From DATHKG01 sp035489435 (GTDB lineage: Bacteria > Bacteroidota > Bacteroidia > Chitinophagales > Chitinophagaceae): DNA of 64,000 bases. Positions 53,811 through 63,698 of this stretch are shown here, piece after piece (positions within the stretch are counted from its first letter, which is position 1; every line of letters begins with the position of its first letter). The notes beneath the pieces are model-generated. The model had not been told where the DNA came from, made no database searches, and was given only the letters and a program-made list of their open reading frames with translations. A program made the position numbers and the translations under genes. Location of the stretch: assembly GCA_035489435.1 (NCBI GenBank), contig DATHKG010000024.1; one strand, given 5' to 3'.

Positions 53811-53843
53811 CAAAAAGCAGCCTGTTTTTGGCTGCTTTTTTTT
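53811..53843 (+). terminator. rho-independent terminator of fumC
   Basis: A-run, stem GCAGCC/GGCTGC extended by flanking A-T pairs, TGTTTTT loop, followed by eight to nine T. Fits the plus-strand fumC transcript. Confidence 0.9.
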
Positions 53844-54018
53844 GTTTCATGAAAGTGGAAAACATATCGTAAACAATTGATAATCAATCAAAATAATTCA
53901 TATCTTACTTTCATAATTCATAATTCATAATTCTTTTCGTAGATATACGATTGATCGCATAAGGTCTATGATATAATTTTGTTCGATCAGAATCTAATCC
54001 TGTAGAAACACCCGACTT

Positions 54019-56331
54019 ATGAAACCTTTTAAACCCCTGGCGCGTCACGCGCTTATTGCTGTATTTGCATTGATGCAAATTCATGGCCTGGCACAACGAA
54101 TTCAAACGGGAAAAAGTTATGTAAACATCACCAAAGGTGTTTCAGGTGGTACAATCGAAGTGGGCGATATATTGGAGATTCGTGCCACTATTGCTGTAGG
54201 GAATTTCTCAACCGTTACGCTGACCAATGTTCGTTACAACGATACCATTCCTGCTAACACAACTTATATTGCTAACTCTTTAAAGATCCTGACCAACGAA
54301 GGTCTGCTCTGGAAACAATTTACGGATATAAGCGATGCAGACCGCGGGCGCTATTCTGGAGGATACCTCAGAATAAATATGGGTAGCAGTTACAACAATA
54401 ACGTACCCGCATCGGTGAACCTTGGTGCAGCCTGCACAATTGTTACCCCCGGTGGTACAAGTGGTGGCAGGATACAACACAATGGCAGGCCATCCTTTTA
54501 CGGAGGCGTATGCATCATGTCTGCTTCTTACCGGATACGAATCGACAACGTACCAACCGGCACCGTAATCAATACTTATGGTGGAGCTTTCAGGTATACA
54601 GATGGATCTACAGATGTAGTAAGCGGACTAACTCCTTACTCAATCGCAATTGCCGAAAACCTTGGTTTATGTATTAACTCAATCGGGGGAAATGCCATTA
54701 TTGAGTACGGGGGAACATTCGGGAACGATGTAACACAAAACAGATCAACATCTGCTATCATACCAGGATATACTTTTGGCAACGTGGCTTTTGGTTTCCC
54801 AAATGATGGCAGTTATAGTATAGTCAACAACCTCAGCCCAACCGGAATTACGAATATCAATTCGCCATTACCGGATAATGCTTTAACCGATCCGGCAATT
54901 GCACGGGTTCACCGTTTATGGGATATTATGGGTGACCATACATTAAGTGCGGTTCCTGCAAGCGGCAATCTTCCGGTTGCTCCCGGCACAAACGGAGGAT
55001 ATTTTGTTGCCATCAATGCGAGCTATGCTAACAACAATGCCATCCGGCAAACTATCAGCGGGTTATGCCCCAATACTTACTATGAGTTTTCCGCATGGTT
55101 CAAAAATATCTGTAAGTATTGCGCATGCGACAGCACAGCTGATGCACCTTACCGTGAGGTGAGTGGAGTAAGAGTGCCAAATCCAAACTTCAATGGTCCG
55201 GATTCTTCTGGCGTAAATCCTAACCTGACATTTACCATAGATGGTATAGATTATTATACATCAGGAGCATTGAGATACACCGGTACCTGGGTGAAACGCG
55301 GTTTTGTATATAAAACGGGGCCTGCACAAAACTCATTTACAGTTACCATTAGAAACAATGCAGCAGGTGGTGGCGGAAACGACTGGGCAATAGATGATGT
55401 TTCTGTTGCTACATGTACGCCCAATCTCAACCTTATTCCATCGGGCAACGCACAGGTTTGTTATGGAAACCAGGTGGATATGTCTACAACCGTAAGAAGC
55501 TATTATCCAAACTATATTGAATGGTTGTGGGAGAAAAGTGTTGATGGCGGTAGCTCCTGGTTATCAACTGGTCGTTCAGGCACAGGAACACCAACCCAGG
55601 TTGGTGGAGAGTACCAGTACATCGATAATTTCCCAAGCTACCTGGCAGATAGCAGTGTTCATAATAACATGTTCCGGATCAGGGTTGCTTCATCCCCTAC
55701 AAACCTGGCCAACCCGGCCTGTTCGTTCACCAATACAGCTCATATCATTGTAATGGTAAACAACTGTATGTACGTGCTGAATAAGGACCAGGTAACAGTG
55801 AACGGGAAAGTTCAGAACGGCTATGCAGTAATAAACTGGAGCAGCTATGCTGAGAAGGAGGGGGTACAATTTGAAGTAGAAAGAAGTTATGATAAAATTA
55901 ATTTTGCCAAAATAGCCAGCTTAAAAGGTAATGCACCGGCAAACCAGGGATCCAATTATAGCTTCACTGATCCGAAAAAGCTGGAAGGACAAGTATATTA
56001 CCGCATACATGTCGCCGGTAGTGTGACTAACCTTTACTCAAAAACGATACTACTTAGCAATAAGTCGCTCCAATTTGAAATAAAATCACTTATTAACCCA
56101 GTGGTTTCGGGTATTTCGTTTGACCTGGTTTCACCCACCAGCGAAATTGCTGAAATAACCATAGCGGATACTTATGGCAGAGTTATAAGGCAGTCTACAC
56201 ATTCAGTTAATGAAGGCCTTAATCACATGCTTCTGAATAATGCAGGTATGAACACTGGTGGCACTTATATTATGAAGGTTAGAGGCGGTTCAAACAGCGT
56301 TACAAAACGACTGATCAGGCTTGCTCAATAA
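54019..56331 (+). CDS. large secreted protein with T9SS type A sorting domain
   Basis: A 770-residue protein. Signal peptide to about HGLAQ. It opens with a DUF11-like beta-sandwich (TLTNVRYNDTIPANTTYI), then Gly/Asn/Ser-rich repeats, a jelly-roll-like carbohydrate-binding region (about 345-470; YFVAINASYANNNAIRQTISGLCPNTYYEFSAWFKNI, GNDWAIDDVSVATC), a further Ig-like domain, the usual VINWSSYAEKEGVQFEVERSYD linker and the C-terminal sorting domain (VSGISFDLVS, ADTYGRVI, GGTYIMKVRG, KRLIRLAQ). It should be exported through the outer membrane by type IX secretion. Role is probably adhesion or surface coat. Not a recognised enzyme. Confidence 0.82.
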   Translation: MKPFKPLARHALIAVFALMQIHGLAQRIQTGKSYVNITKGVSGGTIEVGDILEIRATIAVGNFSTVTLTNVRYNDTIPANTTYIANSLKILTNEGLLWKQFTDISDADRGRYSGGYLRINMGSSYNNNVPASVNLGAACTIVTPGGTSGGRIQHNGRPSFYGGVCIMSASYRIRIDNVPTGTVINTYGGAFRYTDGSTDVVSGLTPYSIAIAENLGLCINSIGGNAIIEYGGTFGNDVTQNRSTSAIIPGYTFGNVAFGFPNDGSYSIVNNLSPTGITNINSPLPDNALTDPAIARVHRLWDIMGDHTLSAVPASGNLPVAPGTNGGYFVAINASYANNNAIRQTISGLCPNTYYEFSAWFKNICKYCACDSTADAPYREVSGVRVPNPNFNGPDSSGVNPNLTFTIDGIDYYTSGALRYTGTWVKRGFVYKTGPAQNSFTVTIRNNAAGGGGNDWAIDDVSVATCTPNLNLIPSGNAQVCYGNQVDMSTTVRSYYPNYIEWLWEKSVDGGSSWLSTGRSGTGTPTQVGGEYQYIDNFPSYLADSSVHNNMFRIRVASSPTNLANPACSFTNTAHIIVMVNNCMYVLNKDQVTVNGKVQNGYAVINWSSYAEKEGVQFEVERSYDKINFAKIASLKGNAPANQGSNYSFTDPKKLEGQVYYRIHVAGSVTNLYSKTILLSNKSLQFEIKSLINPVVSGISFDLVSPTSEIAEITIADTYGRVIRQSTHSVNEGLNHMLLNNAGMNTGGTYIMKVRGGSNSVTKRLIRLAQ

Positions 56332-56373
56332 AAATTTCAAAACTTAACTCTTTCAAAACCTGGCGCCCTTCTA

Positions 56374-57603
56374 TCAATAACATTTATAAGAGAGAACGTA
56401 TTTTGTATCAGAAGGCATGAAAGATCCCTCTCCTCTCATATCAAAACTTTTTATGTAACTCTGGGCATCAATAACATAATTGGTGAAGGTTGCAACATCG
56501 GTTTGTTCTACTGCCCCGGCATTGTTGTAAATAGTAACTGTTGATTCAGTAATAATATTTTTGCTATTTTTTCCATAGTTAATCGCAGACTGAGTATAAA
56601 ATACTTCGAAATTTGGAAACAGGCAGATATTTTCTTTAACTGTTTTCGAAGCATCATATTTATAATCAAATTGTATTTTCTGAAGATCGCCAACCACACC
56701 ACTGACAGTTCTTGTGAGGTTCCCGTTTGTCCAGGTGAAATTTACTTCGTACTGAACAACTGTAGGGGCGGCGGGGATAGCATATGCGGCTTTTTCAAGG
56801 TAACCTTCAGAATTAAAACTGTAATTTATTATTACTTTTTGTGCGGCTGTATCAGCATCAAAATAGCCCGTAAATGTTTTAATTCTCCCATTTGCATCCA
56901 GATCAAAATATTGTTCTGCATCCAGGTTTACCCGTGTCGCCGAATAATTTATTGAAAAATCTACCAATGGCTTGCGCGTAATACTGTCAATAAATTGTAC
57001 ACGACCGACCTTATTCGAACCATTAAAGGTATTGGTGAGTGATGCATAACCAATGCCGGTAGGAAGATCAATATAGCCGATATTACTGATTTTGCATATT
57101 CCCAGTAATGGTGGAGTATCAGGAGTTTTTAATACCAGGCTGAACTTACCATTGGTTATTGTTTTTGGTTCCCCGGCAGCGTTCTCAACTTCTCCGCTGA
57201 AGGTACCCGTAACCGAAGTGGCATTAATTGTTGTGATCACAACCGTGAAGGCATCAATATTTGTCGGCACGTTCGAATAAGTGGTTGTTCCATTCTCCAC
57301 ATATTCAAAAAATACGTTTGGATTCTTATAACTTGATGCCGTAAGCGAAGCTCCAAATACCTGCATGAAAATCTGGCCCTTACCATCACCGCTGGTTCCT
57401 TCGAAAATAACGCTCTGAAATCCGCCGGAAGGTTCAAGGTAGGCAGTATCTATTTTCCCCTTGAAATTAGCAGCAGCTTCAGTGAATTCCCATTGTGAAC
57501 CCGAGTCCCCGGCATTTCCGGTTTCGTTACTTAGTTCCTTTTGACACGAAAAGAATAAAACTACCAGGGAGGCAAATAAAATCAGGTGTCGCAATTGTTT
57601 CAT
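56374..57603 (-). CDS. hypothetical lipoprotein
   Basis: A 409-residue lipoprotein (LVVLFFSCQKE; Cys at residue 20). The first 150 residues resemble small Bacteroidota lipoproteins with a FKGKIDTAYLE, GQIFMQVFGA, VTGTFSGEV pattern (DUF6252-like, tentative). The rest is a beta-rich repeat domain of the NGRIKTFTGYFD / EGYLEKAAYA / GNLTRTVSG type that recalls Rhs/DUF4595-like strands. It is the last gene of the minus-strand run and lies 45 bases after lspA, the lipoprotein signal peptidase gene. Confidence 0.75.
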   Translation of the reverse strand: MKQLRHLILFASLVVLFFSCQKELSNETGNAGDSGSQWEFTEAAANFKGKIDTAYLEPSGGFQSVIFEGTSGDGKGQIFMQVFGASLTASSYKNPNVFFEYVENGTTTYSNVPTNIDAFTVVITTINATSVTGTFSGEVENAAGEPKTITNGKFSLVLKTPDTPPLLGICKISNIGYIDLPTGIGYASLTNTFNGSNKVGRVQFIDSITRKPLVDFSINYSATRVNLDAEQYFDLDANGRIKTFTGYFDADTAAQKVIINYSFNSEGYLEKAAYAIPAAPTVVQYEVNFTWTNGNLTRTVSGVVGDLQKIQFDYKYDASKTVKENICLFPNFEVFYTQSAINYGKNSKNIITESTVTIYNNAGAVEQTDVATFTNYVIDAQSYIKSFDMRGEGSFMPSDTKYVLSYKCY

Positions 57604-57648
57604 AAAGTATTATTTTGTTAGCCTGGCCATGCGGGCAGTCTTAGCCAC

Positions 57649-58320
57649 TTACAACACCTGCACTGTATCATTCACCGGGGCATTAGTATCAACGGTAGAG
57701 TGCTTCTCTTCGTTGGGTTTTTTATGAAAAAACTTTTTCTGGAAAAGCAGAATTATGATCACACCAATTGAAATGGAAGCATCAGCCAGATTAAAAATAG
57801 GGGAAAAAAACGTAAATCGCTCCCCTCCCCATACCGGAATCCAGGAAGGGAGGGTTTTATCTTCAATGATTGGCATGTATAGCATATCCACTACCCGGCC
57901 GTGTAAAAAACTTTCATAACCTTTTGCGGGGAAAATCTTAGCAACTGCCACCCGGGTACTGTCTTCGAAAATCAATCCATAAAACATAGAGTCGATCAGG
58001 TTTCCCAGGGCGCCGGCGAAAATCATCGAGACACAGACAATAAAACCAGGATGATATTTTTTCAGGATGATATTGCGAATGTAAAACACTCCAAATACTA
58101 CAGCCACCATTCGAAACACAGTCAGAAGGACCTTGCCCCACTCTCCGCCGAACTTCCAACCCCAGGCCATGCCTTCATTTTCTATAAAAAACAACCTGAA
58201 CCATGATCCTATCAGAGGAATCTGTTCATGATAGGACATTGTCGTTTTTACCCAGATTTTAAGCGCCTGGTCCGCAACTATGATCAAAAGTATTATTAAG
58301 ACCGCTGTTCTGCTCTTCAA
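57649..58320 (-). CDS. lspA: lipoprotein signal peptidase (signal peptidase II)
   Basis: A 223-residue inner-membrane aspartyl peptidase that cleaves lipoprotein signal peptides before the lipid-modified Cys. Four membrane segments are visible, and both catalytic aspartates are present in GALGNLIDSMFYG and FNLADASISIG, with the conserved NEGMAWGW region. The C-terminal tail beyond residue 195 is longer than in E. coli, as is usual in this group. It follows murF/alr by 101 bases. Confidence 0.95.
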   Translation of the reverse strand: MKSRTAVLIILLIIVADQALKIWVKTTMSYHEQIPLIGSWFRLFFIENEGMAWGWKFGGEWGKVLLTVFRMVAVVFGVFYIRNIILKKYHPGFIVCVSMIFAGALGNLIDSMFYGLIFEDSTRVAVAKIFPAKGYESFLHGRVVDMLYMPIIEDKTLPSWIPVWGGERFTFFSPIFNLADASISIGVIIILLFQKKFFHKKPNEEKHSTVDTNAPVNDTVQVL

Positions 58321-58421
58321 CTTAAAATTTTTTGAGTGTCAAAGATAAGGCTTAAACGGCCATCTTATCCGCCGTAAACGCCTAATAGCCACTAATACAT
58401 GTTATTTTTAACTTTGATGGG

Positions 58422-60890
58422 TTATTCCTCAAAATACACTCTTTTTACCCTTTGGGAAACACCCGTTAATATTTCATAGGGTATTGTTTCAGCCCAAACG
58501 GCCACTTCCATCACCGAAATACCTTCACCAAATATTGTTACCTCATCACCGGGAACCACAAAAGGCAGGTCAGTAATATCAATCATCGTCATATCCATAC
58601 AGATACTTCCAATAACCGGAACCCTTTTACCATGGACAAGCATCTGCCCTATCCCATTTCCAAGTTTACGTGAATATCCATCAGCATAGCCTATCCGAAC
58701 AGTAGCAATAAGCGAATCCCGGCTAAGTTTACCCCTTCGACCATATCCAACCGTCTCGTCTTTTGAAAGTCGTTTTACCTGGGCGATAGTCGACTTCAGT
58801 GTCGAAACCTCAAGGAGTTCTGCGCTTTCAGCCATTCCGCCATCAATGCCGTACAATCCTATGCCAAGCCTCACCATATCGAGCTGCAGATCAGGATGCC
58901 TGGAGGCACCTGATGAATTTGCGATATGTTTGATTACACCATATCCGAGTTTTTCTTCAATCTCCCGGACCATTTCCTGGTATTTTGCAGCCTGTTGAAG
59001 CGTAAACTCGTCAAAACCAGGATCTTCACTGGCGGCAAGATGGCTATAAACCGATTGTATTCTCAGGGCTGAAGTTGATTGGATGTGGCCAATATCCTGA
59101 ACTGACATCCCGAGACGGTTCATACCGGTTTCAAGCTCCAGGTGAACCGGGATATTTTTCAGACCGCGAGATTCCACAAAATCGTTGAACTGGCGGTAGA
59201 TATCAAGGCTGTAAAGATCTGGTTCAAGATTGTATTCCAACAAGACATCGAAGGCGGCAGCATCTGTGTTCATCACCATGATAGGTAACATAATTCCTCC
59301 TTTCCGAAGTGCTACGCCCTCATCGGCATAGGCAACCGCCAGGTAATCGACATTGTGAAACTGCAGAACGTTTGCAATTTCAAAACTTCCGCTGCCGTAG
59401 GAAAACGCCTTAACCATTGCCATGATCTTAGTACCGGGGGCAAGGATATTTTTGTATTCGTTCAGGTTATGAACAATGGCATTCAGATCTATTTCAAGTA
59501 CGGTTTGATGAACTTTTTGCTGAAGCAACTGATCGATACCTTCGAGTTTAAAAGCCCTCGCTCCTTTGATAAGAATTGTCTCATCACGAAAATTCAGCCT
59601 GTTAAAATCTTTCCTGAATGCGGCCACTGAAGGATAATTCAGCAATTGAACAGGATATTCGTAATGAAACGCTGCAAGATTTTTAGATATTTCATCTCCT
59701 ATGGCAATTACCCTGCTGATCTCATGTTGTTTCAGCAACCCTGCTACCTGCCGGTAAAGTTCCTGGCTCTCCAGGCCAGACTCAAGTATGTCTGAAAGGA
59801 TTACTGTCTTGGAGGGATGCTGCTTCTGATGTGATAAAAAATCAAGAGCGATCCGTAACGAGCTCAGGTCAGAGCTATAACTGTCGTTAATAACCGAAGA
59901 GTTATTAATCCCGCTCTTCAATTCAAGCCTCATCTCAACCGGGTGCAGTTTGTTCAGCCTTTCTTCAATAACTTTTTCATTGAGACCGAGATAAACCATC
60001 ATACAGCAACAATGCATTGCATTTTCAATCGATGCATCATCCGTAAACGGTATGCTGAGTTTCAACTCAGTTGAATTCCACTGTATCTTTAACCCGGTAA
60101 ACAGGTTCCCGGTTTTAATTTCAAGTATCCGGAGAAACGCATTTTCATTTTTTCCCCAGCTTAAAAACTTATAAGCCCCGGTTAATTCTTCCCTGATGGT
60201 TTTCTCTGTCTCAGGATCATCATTACGATAGATAATTACCTCGCTGTTTTTGAAAAGCAATAACTTTTCCAGCAATTTTTCCCTTCGACTTGAAAAACCT
60301 TCGCTATGTGCTTCGCCAATATTTGTGAAAAGACCAATTGTAGGATTTATGATCGCTGCCAGCTTTTTCATTTCATTGACGGTAGAAATCCCCGCTTCAA
60401 AAATGGCCAACTCATACTTTTCATTCATCTGCCAAATACTCAGTGGCACACCAATCTGTGAATTATAACTGGCGGGACTGCGAACGATCTTAAAATCGGG
60501 TTCCAGTAATTGGTTCAGCCATTCCTTCACAATCGTTTTACCGTTACTTCCAGTGATGCCGATTACAGGAATTTCAAAAAGGCCACGATGGTACCTGGCC
60601 AATTGTTGCAAAGCCTGAATGGTATCACGGACTACAATAAAATTCGCATCAACAGGTACAGTCAAGCCAGGCATACGGCTCACCACGAAGTTCCTGACGC
60701 CCCGCTCATATAAAGTGGAAATGAATTCATGCCCATCCCTGCGATGACTTATGATAGCAAAAAACAAAGTCTCTGCAGGATAAATCAACTTACGGCTGTC
60801 AGTCAGCAGGTGAATTATCCTGTTTGCCCCACCGCTTGCCCTGAGGTCACCGTTAACAATCTGACTGATTTTTTCTATATCGTAGTTCAT
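58422..60890 (-). CDS. murF: MurF-alanine racemase fusion
   Basis: An 822-residue bifunctional protein. The N-terminal half (about 1-450) is UDP-MurNAc-tripeptide:D-Ala-D-Ala ligase (MurF): ATP loop GITGSNGKTIVKEWL, NIGEAHSEGFSSRREKLLEKL and VINDSYSSDLSSLRIALDFL. The C-terminal half (about 455-822) is PLP alanine racemase: PLP Lys in MAMVKAFSYGSG, YSHLAASED, and the catalytic Tyr region VGYGRRGKLSRDS with PVIGSICMDMTMID. The fusion joins D-Ala supply to its use in peptidoglycan synthesis and is typical of Bacteroidota. The racemase domain would be alr. Confidence 0.95.
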   Translation of the reverse strand: MNYDIEKISQIVNGDLRASGGANRIIHLLTDSRKLIYPAETLFFAIISHRRDGHEFISTLYERGVRNFVVSRMPGLTVPVDANFIVVRDTIQALQQLARYHRGLFEIPVIGITGSNGKTIVKEWLNQLLEPDFKIVRSPASYNSQIGVPLSIWQMNEKYELAIFEAGISTVNEMKKLAAIINPTIGLFTNIGEAHSEGFSSRREKLLEKLLLFKNSEVIIYRNDDPETEKTIREELTGAYKFLSWGKNENAFLRILEIKTGNLFTGLKIQWNSTELKLSIPFTDDASIENAMHCCCMMVYLGLNEKVIEERLNKLHPVEMRLELKSGINNSSVINDSYSSDLSSLRIALDFLSHQKQHPSKTVILSDILESGLESQELYRQVAGLLKQHEISRVIAIGDEISKNLAAFHYEYPVQLLNYPSVAAFRKDFNRLNFRDETILIKGARAFKLEGIDQLLQQKVHQTVLEIDLNAIVHNLNEYKNILAPGTKIMAMVKAFSYGSGSFEIANVLQFHNVDYLAVAYADEGVALRKGGIMLPIMVMNTDAAAFDVLLEYNLEPDLYSLDIYRQFNDFVESRGLKNIPVHLELETGMNRLGMSVQDIGHIQSTSALRIQSVYSHLAASEDPGFDEFTLQQAAKYQEMVREIEEKLGYGVIKHIANSSGASRHPDLQLDMVRLGIGLYGIDGGMAESAELLEVSTLKSTIAQVKRLSKDETVGYGRRGKLSRDSLIATVRIGYADGYSRKLGNGIGQMLVHGKRVPVIGSICMDMTMIDITDLPFVVPGDEVTIFGEGISVMEVAVWAETIPYEILTGVSQRVKRVYFEE

Positions 60891-60920
60891 GATTTAAACA
60901 GGTCTCAAATCGGGATATCG

Positions 60921-61889
60921 TCAATGAATATTGGTATCGCCCGGATTAATGTCTTCTGTATCATCCGGCATGTTTCTCGAGGCTACAGATAGCGAGTACA
61001 CAATTGAAGCGACAATACAAACAAGTATCACCAGCAACGAAACATAAACAGGTATATGTACATTAATAATTTCGGCCAGCATTTTCAGACCTATAAACAC
61101 AAGCACAACTGCGATACCCTGTTGCAGATGAGTAAACTTATTAACTGCACCTTTTAATAAAAAGAACAGGGATCTCAGGCCCAGCACTGCAAAAATATTA
61201 GAGGTGTATATAACCATCCGGTTCTGTGAAATTCCAAACACTGCAGGTATGGAATCCAATGCAAAAACGATATCAGTGGTTGCCAGCATTACCACAACAA
61301 CAAAAATGGATGTGTAATACTTTTTGCCATTATAAATCATGGTAAACTTGCCATCGCCATCCTGTGGTATCAGGGGCAGAAAACTCTTCAAAAACCTGTA
61401 AACCTTATTTTCTGCGAGGTCGGCAGGCTCGTCATGTTTCGCTGAAAACATTTTAATACCTGTATACAAAAGAACCAATCCGAAAATATAAAGCAGCCAT
61501 TCGAAACGTTCAACCAATGCTATACCTACCGTAATGAAGATAACCCGGAATACAATGGCCATCATTATACCGATCAACAGTACACGCGCATAGTAATCCT
61601 GCTTTACTCCGAAAAAACTGAAAATAAGTATAAACACAAATATGTTGTCTATGCTGAGCGACCATTCAGTAAGATATGCACTCAGGTATTCAACCGCAGT
61701 TTTCTGTCCATCTTCAAACCAGATAAAAACAAAAAACCCCATAGCCAGCGAGACCCAGAACACGGTTTGCCAAAGGGCCTTATTGATGGTCATATGAGTA
61801 CCCTTCTTACTCAATAAACCGAGATCAAATACCAAAGCTACTACCAGTAAAATTCCAAAGGTTAAATACGTTATCTGATCAGATGTCAT
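60921..61889 (-). CDS. TerC-family membrane protein (Alx/TerC)
   Basis: A 322-residue polytopic protein with about nine membrane segments. Hallmarks are LLVVALVFDLGLLSKKGTHMTINKAL, the LTEWSLSIDNIFVFILIFSFF signature with an acidic pair in the membrane, and the second TDIVFALDSIPAVFGIS motif. Family members are linked to manganese export or tellurite resistance and also to metalation of exported proteins. It is on the transcript between gldG and murF/alr. Confidence 0.93.
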   Translation of the reverse strand: MTSDQITYLTFGILLVVALVFDLGLLSKKGTHMTINKALWQTVFWVSLAMGFFVFIWFEDGQKTAVEYLSAYLTEWSLSIDNIFVFILIFSFFGVKQDYYARVLLIGIMMAIVFRVIFITVGIALVERFEWLLYIFGLVLLYTGIKMFSAKHDEPADLAENKVYRFLKSFLPLIPQDGDGKFTMIYNGKKYYTSIFVVVVMLATTDIVFALDSIPAVFGISQNRMVIYTSNIFAVLGLRSLFFLLKGAVNKFTHLQQGIAVVLVFIGLKMLAEIINVHIPVYVSLLVILVCIVASIVYSLSVASRNMPDDTEDINPGDTNIH

Positions 61890-61931
61890 GGAGGTTATTA
61901 ATTATGTAAAGATAGGGAACTGAGGAAAACA

Positions 61932-63635
61932 TCACTGGTATTTGCGACGACGAACGTATTGGTAAACAACCCCAAAAAGAATTATCATTACCATTGGTAC
62001 AACGATGTTGAGTACCTGCCATTGCAGTTTGGAGCTGTCAACTTTTTTGGGATCAAGTAACCTTAACGTATAGTCTTTTGCTCTTGCTTCAAGTATACCT
62101 GATGGGTTAGTGAGATATTCGATACTGTTTAAGATGAAGTCCTGGTTAGCGTATTTATAATGTGTGAATTGATTTTCACCCATTGCGAGCGGGCCATCTT
62201 TCTGAGTAAATACATTGCTCACGATATCAGCATCAGAAATTACTATCATCTTATTTTCGGAAATTGAATTATTTCTGAAGGGATGACCGACAGCATTCAA
62301 AGAGTCGGCTTTGGATTTGGAAAGCCTGTTTGCATACAAAGAACTGAACCTGCCTTCCAGCAACATTGCCACCGGAATATTCTTGCGGTTGAACGTGCTG
62401 ACTTCTTCTTTTGTTTTACCACTGTTAAGCGTCACTATCGCAGGTGTACTCAATGACCTGGAAGCTGAAGAAGTTGCAAGCAACACAGTCTTCTTAATTC
62501 CTTCAGTTTTAACCGTGTCTATAGAATTCGGAAAAATGCTTAGAACATCATCCAGGTTTTTTGAAATAGCGTGTCCTGAATAGGCGGAAAGCAAAGGAAA
62601 ATACGGCCATGGTATCATTTCAACCTGCGGTTTATCGCCGAAATTGCCGACTACCTGGGGCAACTTATCGCATTTGATATCCTGAACCAGGTCGGGATTT
62701 ATTCTTACGCCATATTTAAATAGTATATCATCAAGATTAACGTTACGGTCAAACGCCACGAAATCACTTTGACTACGAACAAGGCTGTCCATCTCAGCAT
62801 AAAGCCTATCAATCAGCCAGATCACCTTACCACCATTCATTACATATTGATCAATTTTTAGTTTCTGGTCATCGTTAAACGCAATAGTCGGTTTAACAAT
62901 CATCAGTGCATCAAATTCCTGCGGCAACACTGGAAAGCTATCAATAGGCACCCATCCAAATCCATATCGCGGCTTGAGTGTATTCTCAATCAAATCATAA
63001 ACATTATAAGATTGAGGCTGGCCGTTTCCAAGCAAGTACCCGATAACGGCTACTGAATCTGTGGTAACCTTCTGAATCGCATTTGCAAAACGGTATTCCA
63101 GTAAAGCTTCCGCATTGTTCAGAGTCTGATAACCGCCTGTCATGCTTTGACCTTCCAGCAGGTTAATAGCCATTTCATTGTCTTTATAAGAGATCAAAGC
63201 GCCAGGATAAACGAGTCGTTCCTCCTGTGATTCACCGGCACTTGCCTGCACCTGTACATTCGTTGGTTTCAGCCCAAGGCTATCTGTTATATAATTGATG
63301 AAATTAATGCGCGCCGTATCATCCAGGTCTTCACCGGGACGGCCGAACTTCAGCTGGATATTTGATTTGCCAAGCTCCTTGAACTCCTGCAACAATTCCT
63401 TTGTTTCATTGGAAAGTTTTTTAAACGGGGCCGGCATGTCTCCATCAAGGAAAAAAGTGATTGAAACCCTGTCGTCAAGATTGCGGAGCAGCTTTTTGGT
63501 TGGCTCAGACAATGTATATCGGTTTTCCCCGGTCAGATCGAGCCGGTAATGAAACCCTGAAGCGAGATAATTAATACCAATCAGTATGAGAAGCAGGTAA
63601 ATCCACCAGTATTTCGAAGACAACAGTTTATTCAT
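61932..63635 (-). CDS. gldG: gliding-motility ABC transporter substrate-binding protein GldG
   Basis: A 567-residue protein with an N-terminal membrane segment (about 10-25), an ABC-type uncharacterised transporter domain (LRNLDDRVSITFFLDGDMPAPFKKL, FGRPGEDLDDTARINFI, GKVIWLIDRLYAEMDSL, and DADIVSNVFTQKDGP), and a C-terminal membrane helix (about 540-560). It pairs with GldF and the ATPase GldA in an ABC complex needed for gliding in Flavobacterium. The C-terminal RRRKYQ tail ends in the cytoplasm. It follows gldF by 63 bases. Confidence 0.93.
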   Translation of the reverse strand: MNKLLSSKYWWIYLLLILIGINYLASGFHYRLDLTGENRYTLSEPTKKLLRNLDDRVSITFFLDGDMPAPFKKLSNETKELLQEFKELGKSNIQLKFGRPGEDLDDTARINFINYITDSLGLKPTNVQVQASAGESQEERLVYPGALISYKDNEMAINLLEGQSMTGGYQTLNNAEALLEYRFANAIQKVTTDSVAVIGYLLGNGQPQSYNVYDLIENTLKPRYGFGWVPIDSFPVLPQEFDALMIVKPTIAFNDDQKLKIDQYVMNGGKVIWLIDRLYAEMDSLVRSQSDFVAFDRNVNLDDILFKYGVRINPDLVQDIKCDKLPQVVGNFGDKPQVEMIPWPYFPLLSAYSGHAISKNLDDVLSIFPNSIDTVKTEGIKKTVLLATSSASRSLSTPAIVTLNSGKTKEEVSTFNRKNIPVAMLLEGRFSSLYANRLSKSKADSLNAVGHPFRNNSISENKMIVISDADIVSNVFTQKDGPLAMGENQFTHYKYANQDFILNSIEYLTNPSGILEARAKDYTLRLLDPKKVDSSKLQWQVLNIVVPMVMIILFGVVYQYVRRRKYQ

Positions 63636-63698
63636 ATTTATTGGTTATGATATCTGCAGAGACTGCTCACGGGAGAGCCTACACGCAGATCACATTTT